This document shows positions 52,255 through 59,275 of a stretch of DNA of 59,275 nt, piece after piece. Source of the stretch: Mycolicibacter heraklionensis. Its GTDB lineage: Bacteria > Actinomycetota > Actinomycetes > Mycobacteriales > Mycobacteriaceae. The stretch covers positions 1-59,275 of the forward strand of contig LZME01000042.1 in NCBI GenBank assembly GCA_001673575.1. Direction: 5' to 3'. The translations under genes were made by a program, and so were the position numbers. Each line of letters starts with the position of its first letter. Positions within the stretch are counted from its first letter, which is position 1. The notes beneath the pieces were generated by a model. It saw nothing but the letters and a program-made list of their open reading frames with translations. It ran no database searches and was not told where the DNA came from.

Positions 52255-54396
52255 ATGCGCTCGGCCACAACTGTATTAACGCCATCGGCGCCAGCCGGTC
52301 AGCGGCGGGTGCCGGGCGGGCCGCTCGACTCCGCCATGCTGCTGGCGGCACTGCCCGCGGCGTTGCGCAAGCTCGACCCCCGCACCCTGTGGCGTAACCC
52401 GGTGATGCTGATCGTCGAGGTCGGCGCGGTGTGGTCCACGATGCTGGCCATCGGCGAGCCGACCTGGTTCGGCTGGCTGATCGTGTGCTGGTTGTGGCTG
52501 ACCGTGGTCATTGCGAATCTGGCCGAGGCGGTCGCCGAAGGCCGCGGGAAAGCGCAGGCCGACGCGCTGCGAAAATCCAAGTCCGACACCATCGCACGTC
52601 GGCTGCGCGGCTGGACGCCCAACACGCCCGGCGCCGAGGAGGCGGTCGCGGCGCCGCTGCTGCAACGGGGCGACATCGTCGTCGTCGAAGCGGGCCAGAT
52701 CGTCCCTGGAGACGGCGACGTGGTGGAGGGCATCGCGTCGGTGGACGAATCGGCGATCACCGGGGAATCGGCCCCGGTGATCCGCGAATCCGGCGGGGAC
52801 CGTTCCGCGGTCACCGGCGGGACACTGGTGTTGTCGGACCGGATCGTAGTCCGGATCACCCAGAAGCCAGGGCAGAGCTTTGTCGACCGGATGATCGCGC
52901 TGGTTGAGGGCGCCAACCGGCAGAAGACCCCGAACGAGATCGCGCTGAACATTCTGCTGGCCGCCCTGACCCTGATTTTCGTGGTGGCGGTCGCAACGCT
53001 GCAACCATTGGCGATCTACTCCAAGGCCAACAACCCGGGCGTCGCGGATACGGCGGCGCTCGACGGCAACGGCGTCACCGGCATCGTCTTGGTGGCACTG
53101 CTGGTCTGTCTGATCCCCACCACGATCGGAGCGCTGTTGTCGGCCATCGGAATTGCCGGCATGGACCGGCTGGTGCAGCGCAATGTGCTCGCCATGTCCG
53201 GCCGGGCTGTCGAGGCCGCCGGCGACGTCAACACATTGCTGCTGGACAAGACCGGCACGATCACGCTGGGTAATCGGCAGGCATCCGATTTTCTGCCAGT
53301 ATGCGGGGTATCCGCCGCCGAGCTCGCCGACGCCGCACAACTGTCCAGCCTTGCCGATGAAACTCCCGAAGGCCGTTCCATCGTGGTCTACGCCAAGGAG
53401 GCCTACGGGCTGCGAACCCGGACACCGGGCGAGCTCACCACGGCGTCCTGGGTCGAGTTCACCGCGGTGACCCGGATGTCCGGCGTCGACATCGGCGGCC
53501 GCCAATTGCGGAAGGGCGCCGCCAATTCCGTCAGCGACTGGGTGCGTGGCCACGGCGGGGATATCCCGGCAGATCTCGGCCGGATCGTGGACGGCATCAG
53601 TGCTGCCGGCGGAACGCCGTTGGTGGTCGGCGAGGTGCTCGTCGGCGGTCCCGCCGTGGTGCTCGGTGTCATTCATCTGCGGGACGTGGTGAAGCAGGGC
53701 ATGCGGGAGCGGTTCGACGCGATGCGCCGGATGGGTATCCGGACCGTGATGATCACCGGGGACAACCCGTTGACTGCCAAGGCGATTGCCGATGAGGCCG
53801 GCGTTGACGACTTCCTCGCCGAAGCCACCCCCGAAGACAAGTTGATGCTGATCAAACGCGAGCAGCAGGGTGGCCGACTGGTCGCGATGACCGGCGACGG
53901 GACCAACGACGCACCGGCGCTGGCGCAGGCCGATGTCGGGGTGGCGATGAACACCGGCACCAGCGCCGCCAAGGAGGCGGGCAACATGGTGGACCTGGAC
54001 TCTGACCCCACCAAGCTCATCGAGATCGTAGAGATCGGCAAACAGCTGCTGATCACCCGAGGCGCCCTGACCACGTTCTCGATCGCCAACGACATCGCCA
54101 AGTATTTCGCCATCATCCCAGCGCTTTTCGTAACGATCTTCCCGGGCCTGGGGCTGCTCAACGTGATGAGGTTGTACAGCCCGCAGTCGGCGATCCTGTC
54201 GGCGGTGGTCTTCAACGCGCTGGTGATCGCGGCGCTGATTCCGCTCGCGTTGCGTGGGGTTCGCTACGTTCCGGGCAGCGCGTCGAAGTTGCTCAGCCGC
54301 AACCTCGCCGTTTACGGCCTGGGCGGGATCGTGGCCCCGTTCTTCGGGATCAAACTCATCGACCTGTTGGTTCAACTCCTGCCTGGGATGAGGTGA
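52255..54396 (+). CDS. kdpB: K+-transporting P-type ATPase subunit KdpB
   Basis: The 713-residue P-type ATPase energises K+ uptake. The phosphorylated aspartate is D331 in DKTGT, the actuator motif is [11 protein letters not shown], and the hinge is [18 protein letters not shown]. Membrane helices flank these domains. It begins one base after the kdpA stop. Confidence 0.96.
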   Translation: MRSATTVLTPSAPAGQRRVPGGPLDSAMLLAALPAALRKLDPRTLWRNPVMLIVEVGAVWSTMLAIGEPTWFGWLIVCWLWLTVVIANLAEAVAEGRGKAQADALRKSKSDTIARRLRGWTPNTPGAEEAVAAPLLQRGDIVVVEAGQIVPGDGDVVEGIASVDESAITGESAPVIRESGGDRSAVTGGTLVLSDRIVVRITQKPGQSFVDRMIALVEGANRQKTPNEIALNILLAALTLIFVVAVATLQPLAIYSKANNPGVADTAALDGNGVTGIVLVALLVCLIPTTIGALLSAIGIAGMDRLVQRNVLAMSGRAVEAAGDVNTLLLDKTGTITLGNRQASDFLPVCGVSAAELADAAQLSSLADETPEGRSIVVYAKEAYGLRTRTPGELTTASWVEFTAVTRMSGVDIGGRQLRKGAANSVSDWVRGHGGDIPADLGRIVDGISAAGGTPLVVGEVLVGGPAVVLGVIHLRDVVKQGMRERFDAMRRMGIRTVMITGDNPLTAKAIADEAGVDDFLAEATPEDKLMLIKREQQGGRLVAMTGDGTNDAPALAQADVGVAMNTGTSAAKEAGNMVDLDSDPTKLIEIVEIGKQLLITRGALTTFSIANDIAKYFAIIPALFVTIFPGLGLLNVMRLYSPQSAILSAVVFNALVIAALIPLALRGVRYVPGSASKLLSRNLAVYGLGGIVAPFFGIKLIDLLVQLLPGMR

Positions 54397-54397
54397 T

Positions 54398-55300
54398 ATG
54401 AGATTCGCGGGCTTGATTCGGGGCCACTGGGCCGCGTTGCGTGCGCTGCTGGTCTTGACGGCCGTCCTCGGTATCGGCTACCCGGTGTTCGTCTGGCTGG
54501 TGGCGCAGATCCCGGGCCTGCACAGTCGTGCGGAGGGCTCGTTGATCACCGACGCCGCTGGCCGACCGGTGGCGAGCGCACTGATCGGGCAATCGTTCAC
54601 CGACCCTGCGGGCCGGCCACTGCCGCAGTACTTTCAGGGCAGGCCGTCGGGAGCGGGAGTCGGCTACGACACGTTGGCCAGCGGAGCGAGCAATCTGGGC
54701 CCGGAGAGCATCGTCGACCTACCCGATCGGCCGAGCCTGCTCACCCAGATCTGCGCCCGCAGCGTCGCCGTTGCGAAGACCGAAAGCCTTGACGCCGGGG
54801 CCGCGTCGCGGCCGTTCTGCACTGCCAGTGGGCGGGGCGCTGTGCTGGCGGTGTTCGGCCCGCGTGGCCCCAACGGCACCGTCGCCCGCCCGACCAGTGT
54901 GGTCAGCGTCAACGAGCCGTGTGCCCCCGGCCGTGATCCGTTTGTGTTCAGCTATCGCGGCGTTCGGGTGGCGTGCGCCCGGCCCGGCGAGGACTACTCG
55001 GCCGGCCAGATCGTCCCGATTCGGGGCGCTGCGGCCGAGCACCCGCGGGTTCCCGCCGACGCGGTCACCGCCAGCGGCAGCGGCCTGGACCCCGATATCT
55101 CACCGTCCTACGCCGAGCTTCAAGTCGACCGGGTCGCAAGGGCCCGGGGGATACCCGCCGAGCAGGTCCGCGCCGTGGTCCGCGCCCACCAGCGCGGCCG
55201 GCTGCTCGGATTCCTCGGTGAGTCCCGCGTCAATGTGGTCGCAGTGAACGTGGAACTGGACCATGAGCATCCTGTTCCGGGTTGCTGTTCCGATGGATGA
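54398..55300 (+). CDS. kdpC: KdpC subunit with a large Cys-containing insertion
   Basis: The 300-residue protein has the KdpC membrane helix (about 14-36), the ALIGQSFTDP and ASGASNLGPES motifs, and the conserved C-terminal part (TASGSGLDPDISPSYAELQ, then LLGFLGESRVNVVAVNVELD). Typical KdpC is about 190 residues. Here about 85 extra residues lie between NLGPES and the SGSGLDP motif (roughly 112-215), with cysteines at 119, 141, 175 and 193 in the exported domain. Two more cysteines sit at the C-terminus (C296, C297). It starts one base after the kdpB stop and overlaps kdpD. Confidence 0.88.
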   Translation: MRFAGLIRGHWAALRALLVLTAVLGIGYPVFVWLVAQIPGLHSRAEGSLITDAAGRPVASALIGQSFTDPAGRPLPQYFQGRPSGAGVGYDTLASGASNLGPESIVDLPDRPSLLTQICARSVAVAKTESLDAGAASRPFCTASGRGAVLAVFGPRGPNGTVARPTSVVSVNEPCAPGRDPFVFSYRGVRVACARPGEDYSAGQIVPIRGAAAEHPRVPADAVTASGSGLDPDISPSYAELQVDRVARARGIPAEQVRAVVRAHQRGRLLGFLGESRVNVVAVNVELDHEHPVPGCCSDG

Positions 55301-57845
55301 TCTACCGGTGACTGCTTATGGTTCGCGTGGCAGACGTGGGGAGTTGCGCATCTACCTGGGGGCGGCCCCCGGCGTCGGCAAGACATACGCGATGCTCGGC
55401 GAGGCCCACCGGCGCTTGGAACGAGGCACCGACCTGGTGGCCGCTGTCGTCGAGACGCACGGCCGGAGCAAGACAGCGGAACTGCTCGAGGGCATCGAGG
55501 TCGTTCCGCCCCGCCTGATCGACTATCGGGGAAGACGGTTTCCCGAACTCGACGTCCCTGCGGTGCTGGCTCGACGACCCCAGGTCGTGCTCGTCGACGA
55601 GTTGGCTCACACCAATACGCCGGGCAGCGTGAACCCCAAACGGTGGCAGGACGTCGAGGAACTGCTCGCCGCGGGAATCACGGTGATCTCTACGGTCAAC
55701 GTGCAGCACTTGGAGAGCCTCAACGACGTCGTCGCGCAGATCACCGGGGTTGAGCAGCAGGAGACGGTGCCGGATTCGTTCGTCCGTCAGGCCTCCCAGA
55801 TCGAGCTCGTCGACATCCATCCGGAGGCGCTGCGCCGCAGGCTCGCCCACGGCAATGTCTACGCACCGGAGAAGGTCGACGCGGCGTTGTCCAACTATTT
55901 CCGCGGCGGAAACCTCACCGCGCTAAGGGAATTGGCACTGCTATGGGTGGCTGACCAAGTGGACGCCGCACTGGCGAAGTACCGCGCAGACAAGAAGATC
56001 ACCGCCACCTGGGAAGCCCGCGAGCGGGTGGTGGTGGCCGTGACCGGCGGCCCGGAGTCGGAGACGCTGGTTCGGCGTGCCTCGCGGATCGCATCGAAGT
56101 CCAGCGCCGAGTTGCTGGCGCTTCATGTGCTGGCCGGCGACGGACACTCGGCCGTTCCTAGTGCACGGTTGGGAAAGATCCGTGAGCTGGCGACCAGTCT
56201 CGGTGCCTCGCTGCACCTCGTCGTCGGCGACGACGTGCCGACCGCACTGCTGGACTTCGCCCGGGAAGTCAACGCGACCCAGCTTGTGCTCGGGACGTCG
56301 CGGCGGTCCCGCTGGGCGCACTTGTTCGACGAGGGCATCGGCGCCATGGTGGTGCGACGGTCCGGCAAGATCGACGTCCACATCGTGACTCACGAAGAGT
56401 CCAAGCAAGGTTTGCGAATCACACCGATCTCGCCACGGCAACGGCGTGCGCTGCCGTGGCTGGCCGCGGTGCTCGTACCGTCGGTTGTCTGCGCGATCAC
56501 GGCGACATGGCTGGATCCGGTACTGCGCCTCGGCGGCGAGAGCGCGCTGTTCTTCGTCAGCGTGCTGGCGGTGGCCTTACTCGGCGGTGTCGCCCCAGCG
56601 ATCCTTTCGGCCCTGATCTCCGGGCTGCTGCTCAACTACTACCTGATCGAACCCCGGCACAGCTTCACCATCGCCGAAACCGATTCCGCGGTCACGGAGA
56701 TCGTGCTGCTGTTGGTTGCGGTCGCGGTGTCGGTGCTCGTGGATCGTGCCGCGGAACGTACCCGGGAGGCCGGGCGTGCCTCCCAGGAAGCCGAGCTACT
56801 GGCTTTGTTCGCCGGGTCGGTGTTGCGGGGCGCCGACCTTGAGACGCTGCTGGAACGTGTCCGGGAGACATATTCCCTACGGGCGGTGAGCATCCTGCGG
56901 AGGCCTACCATCGACGGCCAGCAGGCCGGTCAGGCGGTGATCGCGGCCGCGGGCAATGACCCGTGTACGACTGTCGACGCCGCGGACACCGCCATTGACG
57001 TCGGCGACGACGAGTTCTGGATGCTGATTTCCGGCAGGCAGTTGGCGGCGCGTGATCGGCGGGTGCTGTCCGCGGTGGCCAAGCAGGCGGCCGGGTTGGT
57101 CAGGCAACGTGAGCTGACCGATGAGGCGAGCCGATCGGAGGCTGTGATGCGAGCCGATGAGCTGCGCCGCTCGCTGCTGTCGGCGGTCAGCCATGATCTG
57201 CGTACGCCCCTGGCGGGCGCCAAGGCCGCGGTGTCGAGCCTGCGCGCCGACGACGTCGGTTTCTCGCCGGAGGACACTCGTGAACTGCTGGCCACCGTGG
57301 AAGAGTCGATCGACCAACTCACCGCTCTGGTCGGAAATCTCCTCGACTCTTCCCGGTTGGCCGCCGGAGTGGTACACCCCGAGCTGGGCCGGGTGTACCT
57401 GGAAGAAGTCGTGGAACGGGCGCTGGTCAGTATCGGGCGGGGCAAGACCGGCTTCTTCCGTTCGGGCATCGACAGGGTCAAAGTCGACGTTGGTGACGAA
57501 GTGGCGTTGGCCGACGCCGGACTGCTGGAACGGGTGCTGGCCAATCTTCTGGACAACGCGTTGCGCTATGCACCCGATGGCCCGATCCGGGTCAGTGCGT
57601 GTCGGGTCGGGGATCGGGTTCTGATCAACGCCGCCGATCAGGGACGTGGCCTACCGCCGGGCGGGGAGCGCCTCTTCGAGCCGTTCCAGCGGATCGGCGA
57701 TCAGAACAACACCACCGGGATCGGCCTGGGCTTGTCGGTCGCACGCGGGTTCGTCGAGGCGATGGGCGGAACGGTCTCCGCCACGGAGACGCCGGGAGGC
57801 GGCCTCACCATGGTTGTGGATCTGGCCGCGCCCCCGGCGACGTGA
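55293..57845 (+). CDS. kdpD: KdpD sensor histidine kinase (first of two in the window)
   Basis: From ATG 55293 the protein has 850 residues; ATG 55263 is an alternative. The N-terminal KdpD domain has a Walker A motif GAAPGVGKTYAML (about 23-36) and VVLVDELAHTN. A USP-like domain (about 240-365), four membrane helices (about 385-480), a GAF-like domain and the HisKA/HATPase module follow. The phosphorylated His is H634 in SAVSHDLRTPLAG. It senses K+ status and phosphorylates KdpE. No kdpE follows in this operon. A second kdpD runs off the right edge. Confidence 0.93.
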   Translation: MDDLPVTAYGSRGRRGELRIYLGAAPGVGKTYAMLGEAHRRLERGTDLVAAVVETHGRSKTAELLEGIEVVPPRLIDYRGRRFPELDVPAVLARRPQVVLVDELAHTNTPGSVNPKRWQDVEELLAAGITVISTVNVQHLESLNDVVAQITGVEQQETVPDSFVRQASQIELVDIHPEALRRRLAHGNVYAPEKVDAALSNYFRGGNLTALRELALLWVADQVDAALAKYRADKKITATWEARERVVVAVTGGPESETLVRRASRIASKSSAELLALHVLAGDGHSAVPSARLGKIRELATSLGASLHLVVGDDVPTALLDFAREVNATQLVLGTSRRSRWAHLFDEGIGAMVVRRSGKIDVHIVTHEESKQGLRITPISPRQRRALPWLAAVLVPSVVCAITATWLDPVLRLGGESALFFVSVLAVALLGGVAPAILSALISGLLLNYYLIEPRHSFTIAETDSAVTEIVLLLVAVAVSVLVDRAAERTREAGRASQEAELLALFAGSVLRGADLETLLERVRETYSLRAVSILRRPTIDGQQAGQAVIAAAGNDPCTTVDAADTAIDVGDDEFWMLISGRQLAARDRRVLSAVAKQAAGLVRQRELTDEASRSEAVMRADELRRSLLSAVSHDLRTPLAGAKAAVSSLRADDVGFSPEDTRELLATVEESIDQLTALVGNLLDSSRLAAGVVHPELGRVYLEEVVERALVSIGRGKTGFFRSGIDRVKVDVGDEVALADAGLLERVLANLLDNALRYAPDGPIRVSACRVGDRVLINAADQGRGLPPGGERLFEPFQRIGDQNNTTGIGLGLSVARGFVEAMGGTVSATETPGGGLTMVVDLAAPPAT

Positions 57846-57855
57846 CTATGACGCG

Positions 57856-58314
57856 TTATGCGTGCTTCCAGACAACCTTGTCGACTCCGGCAGCGTCACG
57901 GTAGACGACGCTGTCGGGCGCGGTGCCGTTCTTGACATCGAAGTAGAGCCGACCACTGGTCTGGCTACCCGCGGCGATCGGCCCGTTGGGCAGGCCGTCG
58001 ACCTCATTGCCCTTCATCACCGCGAATGTTGAGCTGTTGACGGCGCGCGCGTTGAAGTCAGCGATGTTCGGAGTGGGCGAACCGCTTACCGCCCGGGCGG
58101 TCACATCCGAGTACCAAATGCCGTCGTTGTGCCCGCTGGGTTGCAGGTCGCTGACGGTGTAGGCGATGGCCCCACCCGGGCTCTGAATCTCTTGGGTTTG
58201 ACCGAATCCGACCACCGTCGGGTCCGCAGAAGCCGGTGCCACCGCAAGCATTCCGGCCGTCGTGAGGCCGGCCGCTGCTACTGCCGTCTTCTTGGCGATC
58301 TGGGAGAACATCAC
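57856..58314 (-). CDS. MPT63-like secreted protein (DUF1942)
   Basis: The 152-residue protein has a Sec signal peptide ending VAPASA-DP. The mature domain shows the MPT63 immunoglobulin-like fold pattern: IAYTVSDLQPSG, GSPTPNIADFNAR, and GSQTSGRLYFDVKNG. Function is unknown; MPT63 is a secreted antigen of M. tuberculosis. An AAGGAG site precedes the ATG. It lies between the kdpFABC-kdpD operon (10-bp gap, convergent) and kdpE (same strand, 67 bp upstream), splitting the kdp genes. Confidence 0.85.
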   Translation of the reverse strand: MMFSQIAKKTAVAAAGLTTAGMLAVAPASADPTVVGFGQTQEIQSPGGAIAYTVSDLQPSGHNDGIWYSDVTARAVSGSPTPNIADFNARAVNSSTFAVMKGNEVDGLPNGPIAAGSQTSGRLYFDVKNGTAPDSVVYRDAAGVDKVVWKHA

Positions 58315-58348
58315 GGTAAAACTCCTTCCGCTAGGTTCTCCCAGGCAT

Positions 58349-58364
58349 ATCCGCGCCGGCGGAT
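58349..58364 (-). terminator. Hairpin between kdpE and the MPT63-like gene
   Basis: ATCCGC (58349-58354) pairs with GCGGAT (58359-58364) around a 4-nt loop, 18 bp past the kdpE stop on the minus strand. No U tract follows. It may also be part of the promoter of the MPT63-like gene. Confidence 0.35.
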
Positions 58365-58381
58365 TTCAAAACCTCAAAAAT

Positions 58382-59065
58382 TCACACTTCGAATCGATAG
58401 CCCATCCCTGCCTCGGTGAGCAGGTGTTTGGGGTTCGAGGGATCGTTCTCGAGTTTGCGGCGCAACTGCGCCAGATAGACCCGAAGGTATTGAGTTTCCT
58501 TTGCGTATGCCGGGCCCCAAACCTGGGTGAGTAACTCGTCGCGGCCGACCAGCTTTCCCCGGTTTCGCACCAGCATCTCCAGCATGCCCCATTCGGTGGG
58601 AGTCAGATGGACCTCGCCGCCGTTCTTGGTGACTTTCTTGGCCGCCAGATCCACGGTGAACGAAGCGGTCTCCACTATTGGCTGGTCGGTTTCGGCGGTC
58701 GCGGCGTTGCGTCGCGCGGCGGCGCGCAGCCGAGCCAGGAATTCGTCCATTCCGAATGGCTTGGTCACGTAGTCGTCGGCGCCGGCGTCGAGCGCCTCCA
58801 CCTTGTCGGCCGAGTCGGTGCGAGCGGACAGCACGATCACCGGCACGGTCAGCCAGCCCCGCAGCCCGGCCAGCACCTCGATGCCGGAGATGTCGGGCAG
58901 CCCCAGATCGAGGATCACCACGTCCGGGCGTTGCTCGGCGGCGGCACGCAGGGCGCCGGCGCCGGTCGCCGCGGTGACGACTTCATAGCCGCGCACCGAC
59001 AGGTTGATCTTCAGCGCGCGCAGAATCTGCGGCTCGTCATCGACTACCAGGACTCGTGTGCTCAT
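58382..59065 (-). CDS. kdpE: KdpE response regulator
   Basis: The 227-residue OmpR-type regulator has a receiver domain with phosphorylated D53 (VVILDLGLPDISG) and K103 region DDYVTKPFG, and a winged-helix DNA-binding domain (HLTPTEWGMLEMLV, then ETQYLRVYLAQLRRKLE). It activates kdp transcription when phosphorylated by KdpD. Its ATG overlaps the TGA of the kdpD copy at the right edge (ATGA), as in M. tuberculosis Rv1027c-Rv1028c. Confidence 0.95.
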   Translation of the reverse strand: MSTRVLVVDDEPQILRALKINLSVRGYEVVTAATGAGALRAAAEQRPDVVILDLGLPDISGIEVLAGLRGWLTVPVIVLSARTDSADKVEALDAGADDYVTKPFGMDEFLARLRAAARRNAATAETDQPIVETASFTVDLAAKKVTKNGGEVHLTPTEWGMLEMLVRNRGKLVGRDELLTQVWGPAYAKETQYLRVYLAQLRRKLENDPSNPKHLLTEAGMGYRFEV

Positions 59066-59275
59066 CAGCTCTCTCCCGCCGGTGCGGCCAGGTCGACCAC
59101 CATGGTCAACCCGCCGCCCGGTGTCTCTGTCGCCGAAATGGTGCCGCCCATCGCCTCGGTGAAACCTCGTGCCACCGACAGCCCGAGACCGACGCCGCTG
59201 GTGTTGTCGCGGTCGCCGAGGCGCTGGAACGGATCGAACACGTGCGCTTCGCCGCCGCGGGGCAGTCCGCGACCC
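59065..59275 (-). CDS. kdpD: Second KdpD sensor kinase, C-terminal fragment (runs off the edge)
   Basis: The last 69 residues are visible. They include the G2-type ATP motif GVGLGLSVARGF and the ending GGTISATETPGGGLTMVVDL. The C-terminus closely matches that of the first KdpD in the window, differing at scattered positions. The stop overlaps the kdpE start. This is the copy in the ancestral kdpE-kdpD position, so a second kdpFABC probably lies beyond the edge. Confidence 0.9.
   Translation of the reverse strand, partial: GRGLPRGGEAHVFDPFQRLGDRDNTSGVGLGLSVARGFTEAMGGTISATETPGGGLTMVVDLAAPAGES

Noticed and set aside
55263-55293. Earlier ATG (55263) as the kdpD start
   Set aside because: It would overlap kdpC by 38 bp without a clear ribosome binding site. 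ATG 55293 gives the usual short lead before RGELRIYLGAAPGVGKT. It remains possible.

Overview
This is a high-GC actinobacterial chromosome segment. The gene content points firmly to the Mycobacteriaceae: a PPE protein, a PE-PPE-domain hydrolase, RpfB, LpqT- and LpqU-type lipoproteins, an MPT63-type secreted protein, an ESX-type MinD-like ATPase, a mycobacterial haemophore domain and a SigC-type sigma factor. From about 10.4 kb to the right edge the order follows the M. tuberculosis Rv0998-Rv1028c block (acetyltransferase, Rv0999-like, alkB, pmt, rsmI, pabB, metG, tatD, rpfB, ksgA, ispE, fadD/pks16-like, pth, rplY, lpqT, prs, glmU, tetR, mfd, mazG, lpqU, eno, ftsB, DUF501, ppx, kdp). The synteny is recalled from general knowledge, not computed.

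Layout. 1-5.4 kb is accessory DNA: a probable insertion-sequence end at the left edge, a membrane-anchored exonuclease/BRCT protein, a VapBC toxin-antitoxin pair, an orphan MinD-like ATPase, and a TetR/diiron-protein pair. 5.4-8.5 kb holds an SCO6745-like gene with an EcsC gene, and a second TetR divergent from an SRPBCC gene. 8.5-21.2 kb holds gdhA, the cAMP-type lysine acetyltransferase, AlkB, an AbiEi/DUF559 protein, protein mannosyltransferase, rsmI, pabB, an ECF41 sigma factor with its oxidoreductase, and metG. 21.2-27.6 kb holds tatD, rpfB, ksgA and ispE; a Ser/Thr kinase and a PE-PPE hydrolase split the usual rpfB-ksgA-ispE run. 27.8-37.4 kb holds a fatty-acyl-AMP ligase, a truncated pth beside poly-G sequence (probably an assembly fault), rplY, an SDR, a DUF1254 lipoprotein, a haemophore pair, lpqT-arsC-prs, glmU and tRNA-Gln. 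37.5-50.3 kb holds tetR, mfd, mazG, a PPE gene, a zf-HC2 membrane domain in frame with sigC, lpqU, eno, ftsB, DUF501 and ppx. 50.4-59.3 kb holds a full kdpFABC-kdpD operon, an MPT63-like gene, and a converging kdpE-kdpD pair that runs off the right edge.

The most notable observations are: (1) a single open frame joining a zinc-finger (anti-sigma-like), four-helix membrane domain with a His-rich loop to a complete SigC sigma factor, with a possible internal leaderless start for free SigC; (2) two kdpD genes about 1.2 kb apart but only one kdpE in view, implying a duplicated Kdp potassium system, whose KdpC carries an unusual Cys-containing insertion; (3) a haemophore gene translationally coupled to a small secreted protein made of two Cys-loop repeats joined by a polyproline linker; (4) an ECF41 sigma operon with a close match to the ECF41 autoregulatory promoter; (5) several clear palindromic operators and a set of long terminator-like hairpins. 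Many neighbouring genes are translationally coupled through ATGA or GTGA overlaps. No CRISPR array or rRNA was seen. All calls come from reading the sequence; no database search was run.
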